Source of the DNA: Lyngbya sp. HA4199-MV5
GTDB taxonomy: Bacteria > Cyanobacteriota > Cyanobacteriia > Leptolyngbyales > Leptolyngbyaceae
NCBI GenBank assembly: GCA_019359375.1
Contig: JAHHHL010000032.1
Coordinates: forward strand, 1 to 64,000
Direction: 5' to 3'
Length of the DNA: 64,000 nt
This document shows positions 35,117 to 44,868 of the stretch, piece by piece. Position 1 is the stretch's first letter. Each line of letters opens with the position of its first letter. The notes below the pieces were generated by a model. The model was not told where the DNA came from. It ran no database searches and saw only the letters and a list, made by a program, of their open reading frames with translations. Made by a program: the position numbers and the translations under genes.

Positions 35117-36157
35117 CTATCTCCCTGTGATTTGAACGGTATTGGCGACAGGCGTTTGAGCGCCTTTGTATTCAATGATTTTGTGCTGACGGTGGAGTAA
35201 GCGATCGCTCGTAAACTTGATGACTCCGAATGCTTCTGGAAACACCGACGCGCCGCAGGACAGACCCCAGGGGATGCTCTCCTCCCAGGAAAAGCCTCGT
35301 TTGTGGGTACCCAGAATGGTTCGTAGTGCCGTCAGTGGGTAACGTGCGAAGGCAAGGAGCGAAAGCCCAGTCGTGAAAGGGGCAAGGACGATCGCGCCCA
35401 CAGGCACTATCACGCCCCATAGCCAGGTACGTCGGATTTCCTTCACAAATTTGCGTTCTGGTGGCGCACCGTGCAAGCTGTTGACCTGAGCATAGGCATA
35501 GCCACAGCGTTTCGCCCGTTGCCACCACTGCGAGAGGTGATGGATGTTGGCATCGTGCAGCGTACTGGTGTGGTCAATCCGCAGAATCGAACCCTTAACT
35601 TGACGCAGCCGCACGCTGAGTTCATCATCTTCAGCCGCAATCACGCTGTTGCCATAGCCACCCACAGCCGCAAACGCACTGGCACGAAGCATCACGTCGC
35701 CACCAAAATGCATGGTTTCTCCAACCGAACCCATGCGCCACTCGACATCACAAATGCGGTTATAGGAACTGCGATCGGGATAGCGTTCGCGTCGCCAGCC
35801 ACACACCGCTACGACTGTAGGATTTTCATCCAGCGCGATCGCCGCTGCTTCCAGCCAACCCGCTACCACTTCGCAATCCCCATCAATGAATTGGACGTAC
35901 TCGACATCGGGGTCCTGTTCGCGCAGACGATCGAACCCTGCATTTCGGGCACGCGCCGCTGTAAAGGGAATCGATAAGTCCAGATTCACAACGGTAACAC
36001 CACGATCGCCAGCCGCCTCACAGCTTCCATCCGTCGAGCCAGAATCCACGTAGACAACGGGACGCGAGCCATCCACCACCGAATCTAAGCTGCGAAGTAG
36101 CCGATCGCCCTCGTTGCGTCCAATAACGACGACTCCAATTTTGTGTGAGCTAGTCAC
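35117..36157 (-). CDS. Glycosyltransferase family 2
   Basis: 346 residues. The GT-A fold is clear: IGVVVIGRNEGDRLLRSLDSV, YVDSGSTDGSCE, then VEYVQFIDGDCEVV with the DxD-like metal site, and a late EDDELSVRLRQ acceptor or catalytic segment, followed by RGWWQRAKRCGYAYAQ-like sequence. Two hydrophobic helices near residue 245-285 (LWGVIVPVGAIVLAPF, LSLLAFARYPLTAL) suggest membrane association. It precedes the oxidoreductase-epimerase fusion with a 3-bp gap. The donor sugar cannot be deduced. Confidence 0.9.
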   Translation of the reverse strand: MTSSHKIGVVVIGRNEGDRLLRSLDSVVDGSRPVVYVDSGSTDGSCEAAGDRGVTVVNLDLSIPFTAARARNAGFDRLREQDPDVEYVQFIDGDCEVVAGWLEAAAIALDENPTVVAVCGWRRERYPDRSSYNRICDVEWRMGSVGETMHFGGDVMLRASAFAAVGGYGNSVIAAEDDELSVRLRQVKGSILRIDHTSTLHDANIHHLSQWWQRAKRCGYAYAQVNSLHGAPPERKFVKEIRRTWLWGVIVPVGAIVLAPFTTGLSLLAFARYPLTALRTILGTHKRGFSWEESIPWGLSCGASVFPEAFGVIKFTSDRLLHRQHKIIEYKGAQTPVANTVQITGR

Positions 36158-36610
36158 GCACCCTCCCTCTCAACACCATTTGCCATTGCAGACCCTTGTC
36201 ATCGTGCGATCGTTCCATCCGGTCAGAATCAGTCTAGACTTCCAACGCGGTGATGGAATTAAGCGTAGAGTGCCCAAAAACATGTGCGGTGTTCATCTCA
36301 AATCGATAAAACAGCCCTTCATGCTTTTGCTGACTTCCAGTACAACATAGAAGCAGGTGGGGTTAAAGCCGAAGACGAGACTGGAACGCAAAATTATCAG
36401 TACATACGGAATTTGTGAAGCGGATATTAAGCGGTGCAGGAAGTAAAAAGCGTATGGGGTTTGGTGAGTAGAAGGCAGGAGGCAGGAGGCAGAGGGCAGA
36501 AGGGGGAGGAATGAGGGATGAAGTATAAAGGCTAAGTTTTTATCCTTTATACTTCCCTCCTCACTCAAAACTCCCAGGCTGACTGCTGCCCAACAACTGC
36601 TGCCCAACTA
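36158..36610. repeat. Spacer with STRR-type repeats
   Basis: About 36468-36605 holds GGCAGGA/GGCAGAGG units, a complementary pair ATAAAGGCTAAG / TTTTTATCCTTTAT at about 36526-36551, an ACTCAAAACTCCC motif and two CTGCTGCCCAAC repeats. Again the order is purine block, ACTCAAAACT, pyrimidine part. No gene in this 450-bp gap between uvrC and GT2. Confidence 0.6.
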
Positions 36611-38569
36611 CTAACTGACATTCGCCGACTCTGATTCAGCCGCTTCTTGTGACGGATGGAAGTAGTCGTAGATTTGCTGCGCCAGACGAGGACCAATACC
36701 AGGAACCGTGGCAATTTGAGCAGGACTCGCTTCACGGAGGTAGTCGATCGACCGAAACGTAGCAAGCAGTTGTTTTTGACGGTGTTGTCCCAAACCGGGA
36801 ATCTCGTCGAGGCGCGATCGTCTCATGCGATCGCTGCGCTGTTGACGGTGAAAGCTCACGGCAAAGCGGTGTGCCTCATCCCGCAAGCGCCGCAAGACTT
36901 GTACTCCGGGTTGTTCTGCATCGGTGCTTAAGGGTAAGGATTCTCCAGGTAAGAAAATCTCTTCTCGCTGTTTGGCAAGGCTCACGACTTTCACATCGTC
37001 CAGCAGGTTCATTTCTCGTAAGACCGCGACTACAGCTGAAAGTTGTCCCTTGCCACCGTCAATCATCACCAGATCAGGAAAGTCAGCCGTTGCAGAGACG
37101 TGACGACTGAGGACAGAATCGGTTTCCGCTTTCACCAATTCCCCCTTTTCTTTCATCGCGGCATACTTGCGGAAGCGACGACGAATCACTTCTGCCATGC
37201 TAGCGAAGTCATCCGAGTGACCAGAGGTGACAGTCGGGTTTTTGATTTTGTAATGGCGATAGTGCTGTTTGGCAGGTAGCCCGTCCATAAACACGACCTG
37301 TGAGGCAACGGCATCGGAACCCTGGATATGGGAAATGTCGTAGCCTTCAATGCGGCGAGGGAGTTCGGGTAAGTCGAGAATTTCGGCAAGATCGAGCATT
37401 GCCTGCGCGTTGCGATCGGCGAACCGCTGTGTTCGCGCTAACTCATACTCGGCATTGCGCTCCACCATTTCGATCATCTCAGCTTTCGTCTGACGCTGGG
37501 GCGCGACGATCGTCACCTTACGCCCCTTTGCCTCCGTCAGAAACTCTGCCAGCATGTCACCTTCGGGCAGTTCGTGCTGCACCATGATCTCAGCGGGAAT
37601 CTCCACCGCATCGACAGTCTGGTAGTGCTCTTCCAACACACGCTGCAAGATTTCTCCGGGTGTACCTGATTGAGCATCGGCAACAAAGCCCAAGCGTCCC
37701 ACTAAGCGCCCTGCACGGATCTGGAAGAGTTGCACACAGGCGTATTGATCATCGGCAGCCAGCGCGATCGCATCCCGTGAAATGGTATCGTCTGCCATCG
37801 ACACTTTCTGGTCAGCACCCAGCAATTTCAGCCCTGCAATCTGGTCACGAATTCTTGCCGCTTGCTCAAAGTTCAGTGACTCTGCTGCCTTTTCCATTTG
37901 AGCCGTCAGAATATCGGACAGTTCGCGCGATCGCCCCTGAAAGATCATCGCCACCTTCTGGACGATCTTGTGATACTCCTCTGGGGAAATCAACGCCTGA
38001 CAGACACCGGGACAGCGACCAATATCGTAGTTCAAGCACGGACGATCCTTGAACAGGGGTTGAGGACGTTGCCGCAGAGGAAAGATTCGCTTGACCAAAT
38101 GCAACGTTTGGCGCAGCAACCCCGTATCGACATAAGGACCATAGTAGCGATCCTTCTTTTCTTTGCCCGATCGCCGTTTGCGGGTAATAAAAATACGCGG
38201 ATATGCCTCTGACCAGGTGATGCAGAGGTAGGGATACTTTTTGTCGTCCTTCAGCAGCACGTTGAAGTGGGGTTGGTGCTGCTTGACCAGGTTCGCTTCC
38301 AGTGCCAGCGCTTCCGCTTCGGTATCCGTGACGATGAACTCAATCTCCGCCACTTGCTTCACCATTAAGGCAATGCGGGGACTCAAGCCTTGATTATCCC
38401 GAAAATACGAGCGGACGCGCGATCGCAGCTTTTTAGACTTCCCAATATAGAGAATCTGATCGTTCGCATCCCGCATGTAGTACACGCCCGGTTCCGGTGG
38501 AATTTCCTTGAGGCGGCTTTCCAAGCGATCCGGGTCTTTAACCAGTGTTAACGCTTTTGCAGAGGGCAC
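36611..38569 (-). CDS. uvrC: Excinuclease ABC subunit C
   Basis: The dual-incision nuclease of nucleotide excision repair, which cuts on both sides of a lesion marked by UvrA-UvrB. 652 residues. N-terminal GIY-YIG domain ([22 protein letters not shown]), UVR motif ([28 protein letters not shown]) near residue 220, the RNase H-like C-terminal nuclease ([44 protein letters not shown]), and tandem helix-hairpin-helix motifs at the end ([34 protein letters not shown]). The start codon is GTG. It is divergent from a 59-residue gene. Confidence 0.97.
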   Translation of the reverse strand: MPSAKALTLVKDPDRLESRLKEIPPEPGVYYMRDANDQILYIGKSKKLRSRVRSYFRDNQGLSPRIALMVKQVAEIEFIVTDTEAEALALEANLVKQHQPHFNVLLKDDKKYPYLCITWSEAYPRIFITRKRRSGKEKKDRYYGPYVDTGLLRQTLHLVKRIFPLRQRPQPLFKDRPCLNYDIGRCPGVCQALISPEEYHKIVQKVAMIFQGRSRELSDILTAQMEKAAESLNFEQAARIRDQIAGLKLLGADQKVSMADDTISRDAIALAADDQYACVQLFQIRAGRLVGRLGFVADAQSGTPGEILQRVLEEHYQTVDAVEIPAEIMVQHELPEGDMLAEFLTEAKGRKVTIVAPQRQTKAEMIEMVERNAEYELARTQRFADRNAQAMLDLAEILDLPELPRRIEGYDISHIQGSDAVASQVVFMDGLPAKQHYRHYKIKNPTVTSGHSDDFASMAEVIRRRFRKYAAMKEKGELVKAETDSVLSRHVSATADFPDLVMIDGGKGQLSAVVAVLREMNLLDDVKVVSLAKQREEIFLPGESLPLSTDAEQPGVQVLRRLRDEAHRFAVSFHRQQRSDRMRRSRLDEIPGLGQHRQKQLLATFRSIDYLREASPAQIATVPGIGPRLAQQIYDYFHPSQEAAESESANVS

Positions 38570-38717
38570 AACAACGCTTTGTGATAGGGCTTCATCTCAA
38601 TTTTAAACGAATCTATGGAGACTTCAAACATTGCTAGAGACGCACATCTCCGTAATCGCTAAGATCAGTGTGTAACTAATTAAACACTCTCACACTGATA
38701 TAGGTGGACCCTGTTAT

Positions 38718-38897
38718 ATGACGCTCGAAGAGTTTGAATCACAGACCCGTGAGGAATTAGAACAAACCCTCAACCAGTTACAATCCGCAACGCTACTTAT
38801 TGCAGAACTTACAGCTCAGATCTCACAGACAGGTAGAACTGTTCAGTCACTCAGTCAAAATATTGAAACGTTTGTCGCACAGCAACGAAGCCAGTAG
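38718..38897 (+). CDS. 59-residue coiled-coil protein, unknown function
   Basis: ATG at 38718 opens 59 codons: MTLEEFESQTREELEQTLNQ..., with hydrophobic residues at coiled-coil spacing throughout (L, L, L, A, L, I, L, I, V, L, I, F). It has no cysteine or membrane segment. The amino-acid pattern is clearly not random, and three-base periodicity is good. GGTGGA precedes by about 14 bases. Small coiled-coil proteins of this type are common in cyanobacteria; I know no function. Divergent from uvrC with a 148-bp spacer. Confidence 0.6.
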   Translation: MTLEEFESQTREELEQTLNQLQSATLLIAELTAQISQTGRTVQSLSQNIETFVAQQRSQ

Positions 38898-39098
38898 CCC
38901 CGATCGCATCGTCGCGTGTGCCCACAAGATTGGATTTAGGCTGAAAGCCCTACTCTGGATCCAGTCGTAGCCCAGATCTAAACGCCCTCATGATCGACAA
39001 GTGAATGATGCGAGATTTCGTCAAATTCATCGCGATCGTGCCTTCAACTGGATCGTCATGCTGGCTCATCGTGAAGAAGTTGAGGTGCAGGAGGTTAC

Positions 39099-39518
39099 TT
39101 ACTGCACCTTAAGCGCTTTGAGTTCATCATCAATAGCCCGTTGAATTTGAGGCAACATCACAGGCTTGACTAAATATTGACGAGCGCCCAGGCTTAGGGC
39201 ACGTTCTCGATCAGCTTGGAAAGCAAACGCTGAAATCACAATAATGGGCGTTTCTGACCACTCTACGGTTTGCTGTGCTTGCTCCAACACCGCAAAGCCA
39301 TCTATATCGGGCAGCTTCAGGTCAAGCAAGACCAGATGTGGGCAAAAGAGCGCCATTTCTCGCGCAAAGGTAGCACCGTTTGAAAGCGCACGAATTGAGT
39401 AACCGCAGTGCCTCAAAAAGTCAGTCATCAATTGACGACTGATATCATTATCCTCAACCAGTAAGATGCGAATGCTGGAGTTCAAGTTGGGTACAGGGGC
39501 AGCGATCGTTGTTTGCAT
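39099..39518 (-). CDS. Single-domain response regulator (CheY-like)
   Basis: 139 residues, one receiver domain: RILLVEDNDISRQLMTDFL (acidic pocket), VLLDLKLPDIDGFAVLEQ with the phospho-acceptor Asp, IIVISAFAF (Thr/Ser position) and RQYLVKPVMLPQIQ with the conserved Lys. It has no output domain, so it probably passes phosphate in a phosphorelay or acts by protein contact. No kinase is near. The start at 39518 gives a short leader before the domain; the in-frame ATG at 39599 would add 27 unlikely residues. Nothing else is seen between it and the mfd stop downstream except spacer. Confidence 0.88.
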   Translation of the reverse strand: MQTTIAAPVPNLNSSIRILLVEDNDISRQLMTDFLRHCGYSIRALSNGATFAREMALFCPHLVLLDLKLPDIDGFAVLEQAQQTVEWSETPIIVISAFAFQADRERALSLGARQYLVKPVMLPQIQRAIDDELKALKVQ

Positions 39519-39879
39519 AGCACCTTGTTGCTCTGTAGCGAACCAAGCCACCTTCCCTAAAAAGACCTTGAAGCCAGATGCAATCTGATTCTTCAGCACT
39601 CAGAAGACGGTTCAAGCAGAGAGAGACGCTTGGTTTGTAAGTTTGACATTCAGGAACCGGGTCGGCTGGTCAAATAGCTGACGCAGATGGTTGACGATAC
39701 ATCGTCTAAATGGCACTGTCAACGATCGAGATCACTCAACAGCTTACTCAGTACGTTGCTGATATGCTTGTGCCAATCGTAACTCGTATTTAAACATTTT
39801 GCTTCAGCATGTGTGACCTTCTGTGACAGCGATCGCTGCATGAATCGTACCGTTCTGGTTTGATTAAGAGACCTTTACT
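39519..39879. other. Spacer without a supported gene
   Basis: The 360 bp between mfd's 3' end and the response-regulator start contain no recognisable frame, hairpin with T-tract or tandem repeat. It presumably carries the response-regulator promoter. Confidence 0.4.
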
Positions 39880-42800
39880 TCATGCGATCGCGGGTTCGGG
39901 TAACGCGCCCTGCATTCGACCGAGCCAGTTGAGTAAGCTATCCAACTGCTGCTCTGCCTTGAGTGCCCCCAAACCGCGCACTGTGACTTTGCCGGAACTA
40001 TACACAAAGCGTGAGTGTAGATGATCAGGCAGGTTGGCTTTGAGCAGATTCCACGCGGGTTCTGCCATCGGTGTTTCTAGTGAAATATGTTGCGTGCCGT
40101 CGGGCTTGATGCGCGAGAAGCCCAGCTTTTTGGCGATTTGCTTCAGCTCTACAATGCGTATCAATTGCAAAGCAGCAGCAGGAATGGCACCGTAGCGATC
40201 GCTCCAGTCGGCGGCAATTTGCGTGAGTTCTTGCTTGGAACCAGCAGACGCAACGGCGCGATACGCACTCATCTTTTGATCCAGATCGGGGATGTAATCA
40301 GCAGGAATGAATGCGGTCAGGTTAAGGTCAATCTGCGTATCGTCAACGGTGGGAATTGCTTGTCCTCGAATTTCGCCGATCGCCTCTTCCAGCATTTCAA
40401 TGTAGAGGTCAAAGCCGATCGCGTCCAGTTGTCCAGACTGTTCAGCCCCAAGCAGATTGCCCACGCCGCGAATTTCCATATCCCGCACCGCTAACTGATA
40501 GCCAGAACCAAGCTGGGCAAATTCCTGAATCGCTCGTAACCGCTGGCGTGCTGTATCTGTCAACTGGCTTTGCTTGGGGTAAAACAGCCATGCGTGCGCC
40601 TGAATGCCTGCCCGTCCCACGCGTCCCCGTAGCTGATACAACTGCGACAACCCAAACCGTTGCGCGTCTTCAATCAGAATGGTGTTGACGCGAGGAATAT
40701 CCAACCCCGATTCAATGATGGTCGTGCAGAGGAGAATATCCGCCTCACCGTCGCTGAAAGTCAGCATGGTGGTTTCCAGTTCGGCTTCGGGCATCTGTCC
40801 GTGGGCGATCGCAATCCGAATACCAGGCACCATTTCACGAATCCGAGCCGCAATTTCTTCGATGCCTTCCACACGGGGCACAACGTAGAAAATCTGCCCG
40901 CCGCGATCGAGTTCCTGTCGCATGGCGGTTCGCATTACTTCAGGGTCGTAGGGTGACAGATGGGTTTTGATGGGACGACGGGAGGGCGGCGGGGTGGTAA
41001 TCAAACTCATCTCACGCACACCTGAAAGCGCCATGTAGAGTGTGCGTGGAATGGGTGTGGCGCTGAGTGTGAGCACATCCACTTGCGTTCTCAGGGATTT
41101 AATTTTTTCCTTCTGGTTTACACCAAATCGCTGTTCTTCATCCACCACGAGCAACCCTAAATCCTTTGGCTGCACGTCCTTGCTGAGCAACTGATGGGTG
41201 CCCACCACGATATCCAGTTCACCTGTTTTCAGCCGCTGGATAATGTCTTTACGTTCCTGGGGAGTCCGAAAACGGTTGAGCAAACCAATTTGAATGGGGT
41301 AGGGCGCAAACCGTTCTTTGAGCGTGTGGTAGTGCTGCTGGGTAAGAATGGTCGTGGGAGCCAGCATTGCTACTTGCTTCCCTGCCGTCACTGCTTTGAA
41401 GATGGCGCGAATGGCAACCTCTGTTTTGCCGAAGCCGACATCCCCGCAGACCAGCCGATCCATCGGGCGATCGCTCTGCATATCCTGCTTTACGTCCTGC
41501 GTTGCCTTGAGCTGGTCAGGTGTTGGCTGATAGGGAAAGGACTCTTCCATTTCCTCTTGCCAGGGCATATCTACCGGATAGGTAAAACCCGTTTGCTGTG
41601 CCCGTTGCGCGTAAAGCTGGAGCAGATCCACCGCCACTTTTTTGATGGCTTTGCGAACCTTGCTCTTGGTACGCTCCCAGGCTTTGCTGGACATTTTGTT
41701 GAGTTCGGGCGTAGTTTCGCCTGCCCCCCTAAAGCGCGAGAGGGAACTAAGCTGATCTGCTGCAACCCGCAACAAGCCATCAGCGTACTGCAACACCAGA
41801 TACTCGCGGGTTTCGTGGTTCAGCGTCAGGCTTTCCAACTTGAGAAAACGCCCCACACCATGATTTTTATGCACCACGAAATCGCCGGGACGCAGCTTGT
41901 TTGGGTCAACCTGTTTAGACGCAGCCCGACGGCGTTTGCGAACATAGCTGGGCGTGGTGAGAGAATGCTGCCCAAAAAACTCCCGATCGGTTACGACAAC
42001 CAACCGGAACGTCGGCAGAATGAAGCCTTCCAACTCCGCCAAGCCAGAATACTTCACCGCAACGGGAACGTGCTGCACCTGAAGCTTATCGATCGCCAAA
42101 AAGTCTCGCGGATTCGGGATGAACTGCGCGGGACAATCATGCTCTTGCAGCAGCGATACCGATCGCGACGGTTGCGCCGACACCAGCCAGATCGAAAAGC
42201 CCCGATCGCGCTCCTCTCGCAACGTTTCTGCTAGCCTGCCAAACTGATGGGGAATCGCAGGCACCGATCGACTCGCCAAATTCATAGGAGCCGCGCCTTT
42301 ATCCTCTGCTGTGCGAACCTTCGGCTCCTCCGCCAGTTCGGACAAGTAGAGACGATCAAACAACTCCACCTCTGTCAGCGACTCCGCAAACGATCGATGA
42401 ATGCGGAGGTGAGAGGTGAGGGGTGAGGAGTGAGGGGTGAGTTCTGCATATTGCTCTTCGGCGTGCTCAAACCAGCGATCGCCATGCGCTTCAGATTGGT
42501 CGGGTTCATCGATCGCAATCAGCGTATTTTCAGGCAAGTAATCTAGCAAAGAGGCAGGTTTGTCAAACGCAATGCCCAAGAAGCGACGGGAACCTTCTGG
42601 CATTTGCCCCTGGTCAAATTTCTCTTGATCTTCCTCAGACAGAAATGACTTGACGGCATCGGCTTTGCTGCCTGTCAGCGCTGACTGAATAATAGGCGCG
42701 AAGTTTGTCGGTGTGAGTACAAGCTGTTCAATGCGATCGAGCGATCGTTGCGTGGCTGGGTCAAACTCCCGAATCTGATCCAATTCGTCCCCAAACAACT

Positions 42801-43572
42801 CCAAGCGCATTGGCAACTCAGACGCAACTGGAAACACGTCAATAATGTCTCCCCGACGGCTCCATTGTCCTTCGGTTTCGACCAACGGGACGCGATCGTA
42901 GCCCAACCGCGCCAATTCATGCCCCAGGGTTTCTAAATCTAATTCCGCACCCCGCTCTAGCGTTAAACAGTAGGGTTTGAGAGCAGAGACAGGCGGTAGG
43001 TGAGGTTGAAGGGCGCGTTCGGTAGTGACGATCGCAAGAGGGTGTGGGGTGTAGGGTGTGGGGTGTGGGGGTGAGGAAGAGAGTTTTGAGTTTTGAGTAG
43101 CACCTTGCGCCGCTACGCTAGAGAGTTCGGAGTTGCTCCCCCCTGCTCCCTCTGCTCCCTCTGCTTCCTCTGCTTCCCTTGCTCCCTCAGCCCCCCCGAC
43201 TCCCAACTCCTCTCTCCTCTCCCCTCTCCCCTCTCCCCTCACCAGATCCGCCAACACCTGCAACTGCCCCCAAACCAGCTCCGACTCTGGATCAAACGGC
43301 TCGTAGGGCGATGATTCGGATGTGGGGTAGAAGTGAACGGTTTGCCAGCCCATTGCGTCGAGTTGAGCCGTCCAGCGTCCGGCTTCTTCGAGCGTGGCGG
43401 TGACGACGAGCAGATGACGGGACTGTGCCTGCGCCAGAGCAGAACTGACCAATCCTTTCGGCAACCGTGCCAAGCCATTCAGCTTCAGGTGTTGATGCTG
43501 CTGAAGTTTGGCTAGAAGTTCTGTAGTGAGGGGCGATCGCCCCAGCGCACGAGTGATGGAAGAAAACGCCAT
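39880..43572 (-). CDS. mfd: Transcription-repair coupling factor
   Basis: An ATP-driven translocase that pushes stalled RNA polymerase off lesions and recruits UvrA. 1230 residues, longer than E. coli Mfd (1148). N-terminal UvrB-like region ([16 protein letters not shown]), polymerase-interacting RID domain ([21 protein letters not shown] near 560), helicase motifs ([79 protein letters not shown]) and a C-terminal D7 domain. Residues about 112-179 are a repeat-derived insert, and about 380-392 ([12 protein letters not shown]) a second shorter one; neither belongs to the family. Both fall in the N-terminal UvrB-like half, leaving the motor intact. Confidence 0.96.
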   Translation of the reverse strand: MAFSSITRALGRSPLTTELLAKLQQHQHLKLNGLARLPKGLVSSALAQAQSRHLLVVTATLEEAGRWTAQLDAMGWQTVHFYPTSESSPYEPFDPESELVWGQLQVLADLVRGEGRGERREELGVGGAEGAREAEEAEGAEGAGGSNSELSSVAAQGATQNSKLSSSPPHPTPYTPHPLAIVTTERALQPHLPPVSALKPYCLTLERGAELDLETLGHELARLGYDRVPLVETEGQWSRRGDIIDVFPVASELPMRLELFGDELDQIREFDPATQRSLDRIEQLVLTPTNFAPIIQSALTGSKADAVKSFLSEEDQEKFDQGQMPEGSRRFLGIAFDKPASLLDYLPENTLIAIDEPDQSEAHGDRWFEHAEEQYAELTPHSSPLTSHLRIHRSFAESLTEVELFDRLYLSELAEEPKVRTAEDKGAAPMNLASRSVPAIPHQFGRLAETLREERDRGFSIWLVSAQPSRSVSLLQEHDCPAQFIPNPRDFLAIDKLQVQHVPVAVKYSGLAELEGFILPTFRLVVVTDREFFGQHSLTTPSYVRKRRRAASKQVDPNKLRPGDFVVHKNHGVGRFLKLESLTLNHETREYLVLQYADGLLRVAADQLSSLSRFRGAGETTPELNKMSSKAWERTKSKVRKAIKKVAVDLLQLYAQRAQQTGFTYPVDMPWQEEMEESFPYQPTPDQLKATQDVKQDMQSDRPMDRLVCGDVGFGKTEVAIRAIFKAVTAGKQVAMLAPTTILTQQHYHTLKERFAPYPIQIGLLNRFRTPQERKDIIQRLKTGELDIVVGTHQLLSKDVQPKDLGLLVVDEEQRFGVNQKEKIKSLRTQVDVLTLSATPIPRTLYMALSGVREMSLITTPPPSRRPIKTHLSPYDPEVMRTAMRQELDRGGQIFYVVPRVEGIEEIAARIREMVPGIRIAIAHGQMPEAELETTMLTFSDGEADILLCTTIIESGLDIPRVNTILIEDAQRFGLSQLYQLRGRVGRAGIQAHAWLFYPKQSQLTDTARQRLRAIQEFAQLGSGYQLAVRDMEIRGVGNLLGAEQSGQLDAIGFDLYIEMLEEAIGEIRGQAIPTVDDTQIDLNLTAFIPADYIPDLDQKMSAYRAVASAGSKQELTQIAADWSDRYGAIPAAALQLIRIVELKQIAKKLGFSRIKPDGTQHISLETPMAEPAWNLLKANLPDHLHSRFVYSSGKVTVRGLGALKAEQQLDSLLNWLGRMQGALPEPAIA
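43036..43239 (-). repeat. In-frame STRR-type insert in mfd
   Basis: On the coding strand: GAGGGGAGAGGGGAG-type units, GGAGGGAGCAAGGGAAG-type units, then ACTCAAAACT motifs, then CCCACACCC heptamers. It adds about 68 residues ([20 protein letters not shown]..., then [20 protein letters not shown]) without a stop or frame change. The sub-block order is the same as in the TPR fusion and cobB/cbiA inserts. A smaller repeat tract of GTGAGGG units is at 42412-42442. Confidence 0.88.
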
Positions 43573-43834
43573 GTTGAAGCTCTGCAGTCCGATAAGAAGA
43601 GTTACTTATCTTCATCATAGAAGGCTCATCGCGTGGCTTCAGCGTTGAGTAGAGCGATCGCCGCCACATCTGTCCATCGAAATCCATATAGAACACAGCA
43701 TCAAACTTGCGTTGGATCGTTCGTTGGTGGATACACCCCGTTTAGCCTCCACGCCCCCGTGTCTCTGCGTCAGCCTCCTCCCCCAATTGTTAGATTCGCC
43801 CCCTCGTTCAACAATTGTGGCAAGGACGAAGACA

Positions 43835-44668
43835 TCAAGGGTCTGGCGCTATCAACCGTTGCAGGGCTTCATCAAGTTCTGCGATCGCAGGTAACTGTAA
43901 ACGAAAAACATCAGTCAATGCTGCCCGCAATGCTTCTACCGTATTGAGAAGCTGTCGCTCTGTCCGACCATTTAAATAATGAGTGGTCAGTTGATGATTC
44001 AGCAGGACATGACGACGATCGGGATCGGGTCTGGTGACAATCAGCGAGGTGACAAACTGTGAGGCAGGATGCGTTGAGGCGTACCAATTGCTCACCTCAT
44101 AATCAGGTAGCTGGCGCACCTGTAAGTCAAAACAGTAGAGCGCTTTCCATGTCTGATTAATCAGGACTTGCAGAGTATACGTGTCATCAGTCTTCAGCAA
44201 GCGAAATGGTTCGTGGGGTGTCTGCTGTTCAAGGTCTGGTTTTAGCAGTATGGCTGTGGTGAGCGTCACTCCACCGAAGCCCGCATCAACGATGTATGGC
44301 GCGTTATCGATGTCTACCCGCAATAGCATGTGGCTGAGGGGTGTGATGGTGCCTTCGGGTCGATTCCACAAAACACGGGCGGCAAGATTGGTGACTTGAA
44401 AGCCGAGTTTAATCAGCGCTGCCCGCAGCAGCGAGTTCTGCTCAAAACAATAGCCGCCACGCCCACTGTGGATCAGCTTTTGTTGCAAGCTTTGAGTGTC
44501 TAAAAGGACGGGTTGCTTGAGCAGTGGATTGAGATTCTCAAACGCGATCGTTTCTGTATGTCGTTGGCAAAGGGCTTGTAGCGTTTGAAGGGTAGGAGCG
44601 CGATCGCCGTTATAACCAATGCGCTCAAAATAGGCATTGAGGTCGATCGAGTCTGGGTGGGTTTCCAT
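43835..44668 (-). CDS. nat: Arylamine N-acetyltransferase
   Basis: A cytosolic acetyl-CoA-dependent transferase acting on arylamines, hydrazines or amino-quinone-like metabolites; its natural role in cyanobacteria is unknown. 277 residues. The catalytic triad is visible: Cys in GRGGYCFEQNSLL near 72, His in PLSHMLLRVD near 112, Asp in IVDAGFGGVTL near 127. N-terminal IDLNAYFERIGYNG and FENLNPLLKQPV are also typical. Some relatives act in polyketide or ansamycin release, but no such genes are here. Its upstream side faces MITE copy 3, about 70 bp away. Confidence 0.95.
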   Translation of the reverse strand: METHPDSIDLNAYFERIGYNGDRAPTLQTLQALCQRHTETIAFENLNPLLKQPVLLDTQSLQQKLIHSGRGGYCFEQNSLLRAALIKLGFQVTNLAARVLWNRPEGTITPLSHMLLRVDIDNAPYIVDAGFGGVTLTTAILLKPDLEQQTPHEPFRLLKTDDTYTLQVLINQTWKALYCFDLQVRQLPDYEVSNWYASTHPASQFVTSLIVTRPDPDRRHVLLNHQLTTHYLNGRTERQLLNTVEALRAALTDVFRLQLPAIAELDEALQRLIAPDP

Positions 44669-44739
44669 AGCAGCCTAATGAACGCGATCATTTCCAGTGA
44701 TGTCGTTGAGAGTGTGGAGACAATCCGTTTCGTTCGGTT

Positions 44740-44868
44740 TAGGGCGTGTCATCAATTAGCTCCGAAACCTTGCAACATCAGCAGTGTCACACCCGTCCCA
44801 ACACACCAGGCTAGGGGCTGGAACCCTTGCTGCAAGCAATGTGTAGTATTAATTGATGACAGCCCCTA
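44740..44868 (+). mobile_element. 125-bp MITE-like element, copy 3 (in the stop codon of the GST-like gene)
   Basis: Element 44742-44866 between TA at 44740-44741 and 44867-44868, same orientation as copy 1. On the minus strand the TA at 44867-44868 plus the first G of the element is the TAG stop of the GST-like gene. Removing the element and one TA restores GTC-TAA, a stop at the same codon. Confidence 0.9.

Noticed and set aside
41194-42234. 346-residue open frame on the plus strand inside mfd
   Set aside because: Antisense shadow of mfd with no family-like pattern; mfd motifs on the minus strand are unambiguous.
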